Below, in pieces: positions 8,909 to 16,646 of a stretch of 64,000 bases of DNA (positions are counted from its first letter, which is position 1; the number at the start of each line of letters is the position of its first letter). Source of the DNA: Pirellulaceae bacterium (lineage in GTDB: Bacteria > Planctomycetota > Planctomycetia > Pirellulales > Pirellulaceae). The notes under the pieces are model-generated. The model was given only the letters and a program-made list of their open reading frames with translations. It ran no database searches and had not been told where the DNA came from. The translations under genes and the position numbers were made by a program. The stretch spans positions 1,240,001-1,304,000 of the forward strand of contig JAHBXS010000001.1 in assembly GCA_019636375.1 (NCBI GenBank), written 5' to 3'.

Positions 8909-10159
8909 ATGGATGACAACGGGATGTCAACGATGTTGTACGATTTGGAAGCCGACCAGACAACACAAGCGGTTGCTGTGCCCGAATTCACGGGGCTGGG
9001 TGTTTCCAAAATTTTGGATGTGGCGGTTGGCGAAAGTCAGCTTGTCGAGTTGCCCCAGGATTTGTCGGAGGCACGTAAACTGCTGCGCGAGGTGTGTCCA
9101 AGAACACCGGGGGTATACGGTTGGTTGAATGGCGACCAGCAGATTGTGTATGTGGGAAAATCCAAATCGCTGCGGCATCGAATTTTGAGTTATTTTGCCA
9201 AGGTCCCTGCCGATCCGAAAATGGGTCGAATCCGCCGTGCTTCCGTGCGTCTGATTTGGGAGCCGATCCCGCATGAGTTGCTCGCCTTGTTGCGGGAGCA
9301 AGAGTTGATCCATCACTGGAGACCTGAGTACAACAGCCAGGGTCAACCGCTTCGTCGTCAACCGGCGTTTGTCTGCTTGAGCGATTCGGCAGCCTCTCAC
9401 GCTTTGGTTGCCAAACGATTGACGGGAAAAGCGCAAAGTGTCTTCGGGCCGATTATGGGGACAAATTATTTGCAGGAGTCGGTCGAGTCGTTGAACCATG
9501 TCTTTAAATTGCGGGACTGCTCGGACAAAACGAAATTTGAGTTTTCGTCCCAACTCAGGTTATTCGAAGAAGCGTCACGTGCCAAATGTATTCGCCACGA
9601 GTTGGGGAGTTGCCCTGGGCCTTGCGCGAGTCTGTGTTCTGTGAATGATTACCGCGATAATCTGCAACGAGCCCAAGTGTTTTTGCAAGGAAACGACAAA
9701 ACGACCCTGAAGGATTTAGAAGCTCAGATGCTGGTCGCGGGGAAACAGCGAAATTTCGAACGGGCGGCGATCTTGCGGAATCATTGGCAGGCCCTGGGAA
9801 GATTGGATCGGCAGTTGAACCGACTGCGGACTTCGCAGGCCCGCATCAACGGCGTCTTGATCACTCCGCTTTCAAAGGGAAGGAACTTGTGGGCGATCTT
9901 CCGCCATGGAGTCTTGCACGAAGCAATGGCAGAGCCACGCTCGGCAGGACAGGCCGAAAGACTGCAGACCGCAATTCAATCGGCGTTTAAAAGCCAGCCG
10001 ACTCCGACGTCAGACATTTTGGCGATCAATTTGAAAATGATTGTCCATTCGTGGTTCGGCAAGTATCGGGATGAACTGGGCCGGTTGCAGACGCTTGAAT
10101 CGGCGTTGGAAACCTGCGAGCAAATCGCGGTAAGGTATCAAAGGCGAGCTGCTTCTTGA
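8909..10159 (+). CDS. UvrC N-terminal half/Cho-like nuclease
   Basis: 416 residues. A GIY-YIG domain (PGVYGWLNGDQQIVYVGKSK near residues 67-87, with Glu in LLREQELIHHWRPEYN) is followed by a zone with C-x10-C-x3-C-x3-C spacing (KCIRHELGSCPGPCASLC) and a UVR motif (residues about 270-295). The C-terminal endonuclease-V-like and HhH domains of full UvrC are missing. It therefore resembles the Cho-type single-incision nuclease in nucleotide excision repair, though it is longer than E. coli Cho. Start is uncertain: ATGs at 8909, 8924 and 8933 are in frame; GGAG is very close to the first. Confidence 0.75.
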   Translation: MDDNGMSTMLYDLEADQTTQAVAVPEFTGLGVSKILDVAVGESQLVELPQDLSEARKLLREVCPRTPGVYGWLNGDQQIVYVGKSKSLRHRILSYFAKVPADPKMGRIRRASVRLIWEPIPHELLALLREQELIHHWRPEYNSQGQPLRRQPAFVCLSDSAASHALVAKRLTGKAQSVFGPIMGTNYLQESVESLNHVFKLRDCSDKTKFEFSSQLRLFEEASRAKCIRHELGSCPGPCASLCSVNDYRDNLQRAQVFLQGNDKTTLKDLEAQMLVAGKQRNFERAAILRNHWQALGRLDRQLNRLRTSQARINGVLITPLSKGRNLWAIFRHGVLHEAMAEPRSAGQAERLQTAIQSAFKSQPTPTSDILAINLKMIVHSWFGKYRDELGRLQTLESALETCEQIAVRYQRRAAS

Positions 10160-10246
10160 GGAATTTCGAACGAAACAATCCCTCAGAAGTGACGAAGTTT
10201 TTTAGTGATTAAAGGGTTCGTGGTTCGCGACGCAGGCATGGATTTT

Positions 10247-11467
10247 TTAACTCAACCAAGCGTACACAGCCTTGAGGTAGGTCATTTCTGGCATGGCAGG
10301 CAAGCACGGATGGTCGGAAGATTGAAGGCCGATTTCAGTGATTCGAACATTCTTTTCCACGTGAGCAGCGGTATGGCGAACGATGTCCCAAAGTTGGGCT
10401 TCTGGCAAATGGTGAGAACAAGAGCAACTGACGAGCAACCCTCGTGAACTAAGAAGTTGGGCCGCCAAGCGGTTGAGTTGATAGTAGGCTTGCAGGCCGG
10501 CTTCGTAGTCTTTTTTGCGTTTGATCAGGGCAGGGGGGTCAAGGACCACAATGTCGAAGCGACGACCCTGATCAATCATCGCTCGCATGGATTCAAAAGC
10601 GTCACCGCAGACCGTTTCAAGTTGGCAGTTGTTCAGTGCTGCATTTGCCGTGGCCGAAGCGAGGGCCTTTTCTGAACGGTCCAAGCACGTTGCCGATTTG
10701 GCTCCAGCAGTCAACGCGTGAATCGCCCATCCGCCGGCGTATGAAAAGGCGTCGAGAACCCTTTGGCCGGGTGCATATTTGTGCAGTCGCAAACGGTTGT
10801 CACGTTGATCGAAAAACCAACCCGTTTTTTGTCCGCCACGCAAGTCCACGTTGAACTTGACGGCACCTTCGCGAATCACCACTTGTTCGGGGACTTCGCC
10901 GACCACATCGGGTTCAACGATTGGCAGCCCCTCCAACTCACGAAATTGATCGTCACCGCGCCAGACAATGCCTCGCGGCCGCAAGACTTGGTTGAATGCT
11001 CGCTCGATATCTGCTTTAACGTTTTCGATTCCCGCCGTGGTGACTTGAGCGACGAGATAATCACCGTAGCGATCAACTACCAAACCTGGAACGCCGTCCG
11101 CTTCGCCATAAATCAGACGATAATCATGGCCGGTAAACATCGCCGAGCGGAGGGCCAAGGCGTCTTCGAAGCGTTCTGTAAACCAATGTGAGTCGAGAGC
11201 TGCGAGGGGTCGGCGACTGACGATGCGAGCCGCGATGAGGGTCTTAGGATTGGCGTAGGCGGTGGCCAAGAATTTGCCTTGGTGATTGGCAAGGTGGATC
11301 AGAGTTCCCGGCGGAAGACCCTTGAGGGCTTGAGAGTCTTGGATTTCGTTGCTGAAGACCCAAGCGTGACCACGCATCAATCGGCGATCGGTACCCTTTT
11401 TGAGTTTGACGACTGCCCGATTTGTCGGGGTCTGGTGTGGAAGTTGACGCAGTTTTTCTTGATCCAT
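10247..11467 (-). CDS. rlmI: RlmI-type 23S rRNA (cytosine-C5) methyltransferase
   Basis: 406 residues. An N-terminal PUA-like domain (about 18-95, with RRLMRGHAWVFSNEI) precedes a Rossmann methyltransferase: motif I VLDAFSYAGGWAIHAL, motif IV VVLDPPAL and the Cys motif SCSCSHHL. The QKTGWFFDQRDNR block is diagnostic of the RlmI/RlmK-like class I SAM-dependent methyltransferases. In E. coli RlmI methylates C1962 of 23S rRNA; the same target is inferred here. It is divergent from rpmB with a 186-bp shared upstream region. The symbol is by family and not by experiment. Confidence 0.85.
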   Translation of the reverse strand: MDQEKLRQLPHQTPTNRAVVKLKKGTDRRLMRGHAWVFSNEIQDSQALKGLPPGTLIHLANHQGKFLATAYANPKTLIAARIVSRRPLAALDSHWFTERFEDALALRSAMFTGHDYRLIYGEADGVPGLVVDRYGDYLVAQVTTAGIENVKADIERAFNQVLRPRGIVWRGDDQFRELEGLPIVEPDVVGEVPEQVVIREGAVKFNVDLRGGQKTGWFFDQRDNRLRLHKYAPGQRVLDAFSYAGGWAIHALTAGAKSATCLDRSEKALASATANAALNNCQLETVCGDAFESMRAMIDQGRRFDIVVLDPPALIKRKKDYEAGLQAYYQLNRLAAQLLSSRGLLVSCSCSHHLPEAQLWDIVRHTAAHVEKNVRITEIGLQSSDHPCLPAMPEMTYLKAVYAWLS

Positions 11468-11544
11468 GGGTGCCTGAAAGGTCTGCTACATTTTGGCCCA
11501 GACGACAAAAAGAGTCCGAAAAAGTGGTTTTTTTGGGGCTGCCG

Positions 11545-11572
11545 TTGCCAATCTGGACGATTTTGATATACT
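11545..11572 (+). promoter_or_regulatory. Candidate sigma70-type promoter of rpmB
   Basis: TTGCCA at 11545-11550, a 16-base spacer and TATACT at 11567-11572, 82 bases upstream of the rpmB start. Good hexamers and position support it. Confidence 0.6.
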
Positions 11573-11653
11573 GCTCGATTCAATTAATCGGCTTAAAAAA
11601 TTCTGATCGAATCGATCTTCGATCATTGTTAACGATAACGAGGATTTAAGACA

Positions 11654-11917
11654 ATGGCTCGCGTGTGCGAAATCTGCGGAAAAGGTGTCCAAAAAGGGAA
11701 CAAAATCGAGACTCGGGGTAAGGCAAAGTACCTCGGTGGCGTCGGTACGAAAATCACAGGCAAGACCCGTCGCGAGTTCCGCCCGAATTTACAAACTGTG
11801 AAGGTGAGTAACGGCAAGGGTGGCAATGTTCACCAACGTGTCTGCACTCGCTGCATTCGAAGTGGTGCGGTCGTGAAGGCGATCAAGCAAAAGCCGTTCC
11901 AGCTTCCGAGCAAGTAA
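11654..11917 (+). CDS. rpmB: 50S ribosomal protein bL28
   Basis: 87 residues, the normal size for bL28. The sequence begins MARVCEICGKG and keeps the zinc-binding form with CxxC pairs at Cys5/Cys8 and Cys64/Cys67. The basic middle (KTRREFRPNLQTVKV) is typical. It is a structural protein of the large ribosomal subunit. GAGGA upstream of the ATG is a good ribosome site. It has its own promoter and terminator, so it is a single-gene unit. Confidence 0.96.
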   Translation: MARVCEICGKGVQKGNKIETRGKAKYLGGVGTKITGKTRREFRPNLQTVKVSNGKGGNVHQRVCTRCIRSGAVVKAIKQKPFQLPSK

Positions 11918-11967
11918 ACGCACGCCAATTCCTGATCTGCGTGCAGGATTTGAATTCAAACATTCTC

Positions 11968-12007
11968 AAAAGGCCCCAACGTCATCAAAAACGTGGGCCT
12001 TTTTTTC
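11968..12007 (+). terminator. Rho-independent terminator of rpmB
   Basis: A hairpin with arms AAAAGGCCCC..ACGT and ACGTGGGCCTTTT followed by seven T residues, about 50 bases after the rpmB stop. Confidence 0.88.
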
Positions 12008-12228
12008 GTTGGTTTGAGAAGCGGGCTCTCGACGTTAAGAGCGAGCTAACGGATTGCAAATCCGACATGACGGGGCATTCAGTTTTGTGAAAATCGGCTC
12101 CCATTTCTCGGCTTAGGTTTGGCTCACTCCATTGACTCGCACAAAATATTTCGAAGTCGTTGGTCGAATTCGGGCCATGTCTCGGTGGGTGGCATCGCGA
12201 AAATCGATAAAGCTGGAGATTTGATTAA

Positions 12229-12825
12229 ATGGAATCACAAGGCGTCACACTGTACTCGATTGGCCATTCGAACCACGAATTTGCCAAATTTGTGGAACTT
12301 TTGCAGATGCACAACATCGAGGTTTTGGTCGATGTGCGCTCGCAACCTTGGTCTCGATACACGCCCCACTTCAATCGCGAGCCCTTGCAAAACGAATTGA
12401 CTCGATTCGGCATTCGCTATTTGTTCATGGGGGATCAACTGGGAGGGCGCCCGGTTGGGGACGAATTTTACGACGAGCAGGGGCACGTCTTGTATTATGA
12501 GTTTGCCAAGAGTGAAAACTTTCTCGCCGGAGTCGAGCGTCTCAAAAAGGGTGGGGAACAATTCCGCGTCGCCATGATGTGCAGCGAGGAAGACCCGTCG
12601 GTTTGCCACCGTTTTTTGTTGGTCTCGCGGGTCTTGGCAGAACACGGCCTAGAGATTCAACATATTCGCGGCGACGGAAGATTGGAATCGGAACAATACG
12701 TGTGCGAACACAGCCGAGATCAACGGCACCAGGGCCTTTTGTTTGCAGAAATGGAAGATGAAACATGGAAATCTTTACGATCGGTTTTACCCAAAGCAGT
12801 GCCGAGCGATTTTTCGGAAGAATAA
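12229..12825 (+). CDS. DUF488 domain protein, first copy
   Basis: 198 residues with the DUF488 features: YSIGHSNHEF at the start, DVRSQPWSRYTPHFNRE, and MCSEEDPSVCHRFLL with the Cys-x-Glu...Cys-His-Arg motif. The biochemical role of DUF488 is not established. It overlaps the next DUF488 gene by 61 bases in another frame, and a probable dual-OB gene follows, so the three are read as one unit. GGAG lies about 10 bases before the ATG. Confidence 0.85.
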   Translation: MESQGVTLYSIGHSNHEFAKFVELLQMHNIEVLVDVRSQPWSRYTPHFNREPLQNELTRFGIRYLFMGDQLGGRPVGDEFYDEQGHVLYYEFAKSENFLAGVERLKKGGEQFRVAMMCSEEDPSVCHRFLLVSRVLAEHGLEIQHIRGDGRLESEQYVCEHSRDQRHQGLLFAEMEDETWKSLRSVLPKAVPSDFSEE

Positions 12826-13202
12826 AACAAGCGGGAATCAAGCGACTGCTGGATGTCCGGTTGAATAATCGTTCTCAACTTGCGGGTTTTGCCAAACAAC
12901 ACGATTTGGCTTGGTTTTTGCTGGAGTTGTGCAACGCGAATTACGAGCATGAACCGTTGCTCGCACCGACGCAAGAAATGCTGGATGCCTACAAGAAAAA
13001 CGGCGGTGATTGGGAGGTCTATGAACAACAATTTTTCCAATTGATGCAGGCTCGCGAAATTGAAAAACGATTAGAACCCAGCAGTTTTGAAGTTCCCACG
13101 GTATTGCTATGCAGCGAAGCAACTGAAGAGTTCTGTCACCGCCGTCTGGTGATCGAATACTTGCAGCGACATTGGGAGGATATTCAAGTGACGCACCTTT
13201 AG
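12765..13202 (+). CDS. DUF488 domain protein, second copy
   Basis: 145 residues starting MEIFTIGFTQSSAERFFG, with DVRLNNRSQLAGFAKQ and LLCSEATEEFCHRRLV matching the same Cys...Cys-His-Arg signature as the preceding gene. The two copies are diverged, so this is an old duplication or a fixed pair of paralogues. The ATG lies inside the upstream gene, a long overlap that implies coupled translation. The function is unknown. Confidence 0.85.
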   Translation: MEIFTIGFTQSSAERFFGRIKQAGIKRLLDVRLNNRSQLAGFAKQHDLAWFLLELCNANYEHEPLLAPTQEMLDAYKKNGGDWEVYEQQFFQLMQAREIEKRLEPSSFEVPTVLLCSEATEEFCHRRLVIEYLQRHWEDIQVTHL

Positions 13203-13233
13203 GCTTTGTCTCCAACGTCATTAAGGGTTAACG

Positions 13234-13944
13234 ATGCAGATTTTGGTCAACCATTTAACGCGGATGCAGTCTGGAACGATTTGTTTTGCCGGAATCGACC
13301 TTCGATCGGGGCGTCACATTCGCCCGGTCGTTGGGCATCCTCTACCGGCCAGTCTCTTAACAGCGCGTGGAGGGCCTCTGGCGTTAGGGCAGTTGGTTGA
13401 CTTGGGGGAAACCAAGTTTTGCGGAAAGGTTCCGGAGATCGAAGATCGCCACTTTCAACCAGAAGCAATGAAGGTGATTCGCTCTGCACCTCCAGAGGAA
13501 CTCTACTCGGCTTGTTCAAATGCTGCGGTCTCGCGACTCACCGATGTTTTTGGCCCTGATTTGAAGATTTATCGGCGAATGGGGTCCGATTCAGCGACTG
13601 CGTTGATTGACGAACAGTGTGGTATTCGATCCTTGGGTTGTTACTGGGCTCAGCAAGCGAATCTGAAAATCGTAGATGCCGGAGGAAGCAAAAAAGTGCG
13701 GATGGAGTTTGTTGACGATGGAAATTCTTTTTCGGTGGCAGTGACTGACGTTCGCTGTTTCCAACAGGATTTCCAAACTCCCGACGAAGTTGCCATCGCG
13801 AAATTTCAGACTCAAATGGAAGCCAATCCTAGAACTTTGGTGGCCATCGGTTTGTCGCGAGCCCACAAGTACCGCGACGAAGATACCCCACAACATTGGC
13901 TGCAAGTCAACAACATTTTTCCCAGCCAATCGTTAGGAGCATGA
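13234..13944 (+). CDS. Probable dual-OB domain protein
   Basis: 236 residues. It begins QILVNHLTRMQSGTICFAGI, followed by HIRPVVGHPLPASLL, which fits the dual OB-fold domain family often found next to DUF488 genes; the C-terminal half (about 140-225) looks like a second beta domain ending VAIGLSRAHKY. OB folds generally bind nucleic acid or nucleotides, so a nucleic-acid-linked role of the three-gene unit is inferred. AAGGG six bases before the ATG supports the start. It converges with the channel operon, 24 bp away. Confidence 0.6.
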   Translation: MQILVNHLTRMQSGTICFAGIDLRSGRHIRPVVGHPLPASLLTARGGPLALGQLVDLGETKFCGKVPEIEDRHFQPEAMKVIRSAPPEELYSACSNAAVSRLTDVFGPDLKIYRRMGSDSATALIDEQCGIRSLGCYWAQQANLKIVDAGGSKKVRMEFVDDGNSFSVAVTDVRCFQQDFQTPDEVAIAKFQTQMEANPRTLVAIGLSRAHKYRDEDTPQHWLQVNNIFPSQSLGA

Positions 13945-13968
13945 ATCTCCGGACTGATCGGCGGTTGA

Positions 13969-14976
13969 TTATTGAGCCGAGGTTCGCAGGCCGGTAGGGC
14001 CACCGGAGATGTGTGTACCGTTTTCTAAAGGCCAGGCGGCGATCTGATAGCCTTGGCCGCGCAGCCATTCTTTGAGTTTCAGATACTCGTCAAAGCTCTC
14101 CGGATAAACCCAAATCGAGACGGTTGTCTTTGCTGGATTCATGCGACTCAATCGGGCACGGAATTGGGCGTCGGGCCGAAGGGCTTCTTCAAGACTTTCG
14201 GAAAAACTATTTGACGTTGGATAGAGAGTGAACCCTAAAAATCGGACCTGGACTCCGCGAAGATCGCCGCGATCGTAACGTTCTCCGGCAAGGTGATACT
14301 CCATCATGAATCCCAACTCTGGTCCGATTTGGCCGGAAATCTCCGGGGTCTTCGTGAGTTCGTTGATGCGGGCCTCGGCCTGGCCTTTGACTTTTTGCAA
14401 CATCGAATCGAGCGGTACAAAACTGACTCGCCCATGTTGCAATCGAAAATGAATTTCGTCAGAGAAAACCGTCTTGGCGATCGGCGTCGGGTAATGCGTG
14501 ATTTCCTTACGCTCGGTGACGACGACTTCCGTCGAAGTCAATTGTGATTTGAGCCGCTCGATGGTGGTTTGGAGCTCGATCGTTTCGGCGACATGATCGA
14601 TTCGGGCTCGTTGTTCTTGGGTGGCCAATTCGCGTCGGCGTTGAATTTCCGCCTCGAGTTCGAGGTTTTGTACGAGGAAATGATGGCGAATGTTTTCGAG
14701 AGCCTGATTGGCGAGTTTTCGTTCGGCGACACTTTGCTCGATTTCGAGCGATTCTGAATCGACAGCCAGAGCCGCTCGCTCGTCGAGAAACAGAGCCTCC
14801 TCCATCTCCGCCAGTTCGCCTTGGCGGGGGTCTTCCGTCACGATTTGGCGAGCCCAATTACCGGCCTGCATACTGACGACGGCAACGAGAATGATCAGCA
14901 CGCCGACGAGGTTGCCAACGACATCCAAGAAGGAGTCTTCGCCGACCAGTAAATCTTGCGAACGTCGCCTGCTCAT
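13969..14976 (-). CDS. ExbD/MotB-like single-span protein with coiled coil (keeps membrane Asp)
   Basis: 335 residues. A short cytoplasmic N-terminus (MSRRRSQDLLVGEDSFLD) leads into one helix, LDVVGNLVGVLIILVAVV, with an Asp at its start as in the proton-binding helix of ExbD/TolR/MotB. A long coiled coil follows (about 45-145), then a beta-rich C-terminal domain. It is the last gene of a three-gene operon whose genes overlap by 4 bases each. By analogy it would be a stator subunit coupled to the ExbB-like protein. No peptidoglycan-binding motif is recognised. Confidence 0.65.
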   Translation of the reverse strand: MSRRRSQDLLVGEDSFLDVVGNLVGVLIILVAVVSMQAGNWARQIVTEDPRQGELAEMEEALFLDERAALAVDSESLEIEQSVAERKLANQALENIRHHFLVQNLELEAEIQRRRELATQEQRARIDHVAETIELQTTIERLKSQLTSTEVVVTERKEITHYPTPIAKTVFSDEIHFRLQHGRVSFVPLDSMLQKVKGQAEARINELTKTPEISGQIGPELGFMMEYHLAGERYDRGDLRGVQVRFLGFTLYPTSNSFSESLEEALRPDAQFRARLSRMNPAKTTVSIWVYPESFDEYLKLKEWLRGQGYQIAAWPLENGTHISGGPTGLRTSAQ

Positions 14977-16646
14977 TGTCGATGGACCTTTACTTCTAAG
15001 CCGCTGTTTTCGAGTAGCTTCTCCAAGTCTCGGGCTCGACTCTCCCCGCCGGGATTAACGTGGATTTTCAATTCTGGTTTCCAATAACCCCCTCGGACTG
15101 CCGGTCCCCAAGCTTCGATTTTTTTGTGGATTTGAGCCACCAACTCGGGAATGGCGTCTTGACTGGAGGTGGAAGGGAAACGAATCGAGCGGGCTTCGTC
15201 TGTCGTACCGTGTTCAGGCCATACGATCATGCGGTCTCCGTAGCAGGAAATGCGGACTGGTCGCACAAGCGAAATGTTATTTCCGCCCGATTGCGGAACG
15301 GCCCAGTTCGCTCCTTGTTGATCGGCCAGGCATTGACAATCGCTGTCTGAGCCCATCGCCAAACTACTTTGTCCGCCTGTAGTTGGCGTTGTAGAGCCGT
15401 TTGAACTTGACCCCATGTCGTGTGACGATCTTTCGGAAGTAAATTGTGACGAATCAGCATTCTCGATGGACCCTTGGTCGGAGTACTCTTGCTGAAGAGG
15501 CGAACTGTTCGAAAAGGAATCGCCCTCGCTTGTTTTTGAAATCGAAGTTGATGATGAGTTTCCGAGAGAGCCTTGTTCCCGTTGGGAAACGTATTGTCCG
15601 GTGGCTCGTGTCGATGCAGAACCGGCGCGTTTGAAGCCGCCATTGACCGAATCGACCTCCAGCACGCCACCTCTCGCGGAATCATAGCTATTCGAACCGC
15701 GAGTTGGCAGCACGTCACGTTGGATGACGGGTCGGTTGAGATTTCGGGCAAGGGCCTCTAGCTTGGCGGCTTGGACCGCAGCGGCAATTTTTTCGGTCAG
15801 CTCTGGGGGAGCTTCGCCGAAATCGAGGTCTAGACTTTTGTCGATCAGTTCATAACCAAACTCGTCGTCCCACTGAGACATCGCGCGGCGGGCCAAAGCA
15901 TACGGTGAACTGCCATCGGGCCTTACAACGATAAGAGGGTATGGGCGATTTTGCGAATCGGTGCCGGGTAGGTTTTGGTAATAGCGTCGAATCTCGGTGA
16001 GGGCTGCGTCGAGGGGATTTCCCAGTTGCAGGTCGTAGGAAAAATCGCCTTCGGCAAGTTCAATGCCATAGGGTTGCAGGATGATTTTGCCGTTGCCACA
16101 TTCGATATAAATGGGACGGCGAGTGGTACCTGACGTTCCGTGATGGGGTACGATTGAGTAGAGCGTTTGAGGCGGTTGGCTCGCCATCAGCAAGCGTTTA
16201 TTTTCATACTCCGTGTTTAAACGGTCAACCTCGGCACGCAGGGCTTCGAGATTGTCTTCTTCGAGAACTTGGTCCGAATCTTCCTCTGCTCCGTCGATGG
16301 AGTCCAAGACGTTGACAAGTTCCATTTGCCGTTCGCGCAGTTGCTCCAAATCGGCTTCGAGCGAGAACATGCGTTCGCGGACCGTGTGGCGTTCAATGAG
16401 CAGTTCGTCGCGACGTGCCAACCAGCCTTCGAAACGAATCTGCAAAAGATCGCGTCGGGCCTCGATATCGGCCAGTCGCTCCTCGATTTCTTCTGATTTT
16501 TCTTGGTTGGCCGATTTGGCGTCTTGATTCGCAGCATTGACGCCCAACACCAGCATGACGATGAGGGCTCCCATCGTCGAAATTAGAACGGTCAGGAATG
16601 GAAACAAAGTAACGGCTGGCGCACTTTTGTTTGATCGGCGTCTCAT
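14973..16646 (-). CDS. Single-span coiled-coil protein, ExbD-like but without membrane Asp
   Basis: 557 residues. The N-terminal helix LFPFLTVLISTMGALIVML resembles an ExbD-type helix but has Thr where Asp is expected. A coiled coil follows (about 40-145), then a globular segment with PIYIECGNGKIILQPYG, a Ser/Gly-rich low-complexity stretch (about 350-450) and a second domain with PVRISCYGDRMIVWPE, which looks like a repeat of the first. It overlaps both neighbours by 4 bases, so the three products are likely made together. I do not recognise a named family. Confidence 0.6.
   Translation of the reverse strand: MRRRSNKSAPAVTLFPFLTVLISTMGALIVMLVLGVNAANQDAKSANQEKSEEIEERLADIEARRDLLQIRFEGWLARRDELLIERHTVRERMFSLEADLEQLRERQMELVNVLDSIDGAEEDSDQVLEEDNLEALRAEVDRLNTEYENKRLLMASQPPQTLYSIVPHHGTSGTTRRPIYIECGNGKIILQPYGIELAEGDFSYDLQLGNPLDAALTEIRRYYQNLPGTDSQNRPYPLIVVRPDGSSPYALARRAMSQWDDEFGYELIDKSLDLDFGEAPPELTEKIAAAVQAAKLEALARNLNRPVIQRDVLPTRGSNSYDSARGGVLEVDSVNGGFKRAGSASTRATGQYVSQREQGSLGNSSSTSISKTSEGDSFSNSSPLQQEYSDQGSIENADSSQFTSERSSHDMGSSSNGSTTPTTGGQSSLAMGSDSDCQCLADQQGANWAVPQSGGNNISLVRPVRISCYGDRMIVWPEHGTTDEARSIRFPSTSSQDAIPELVAQIHKKIEAWGPAVRGGYWKPELKIHVNPGGESRARDLEKLLENSGLEVKVHRQ

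Noticed and set aside
14293..14547. Several plus-strand frames in the channel operon region (14293-17905)
   Set aside because: They are antisense to coiled-coil coding sequence, whose codon bias leaves the other strand open.
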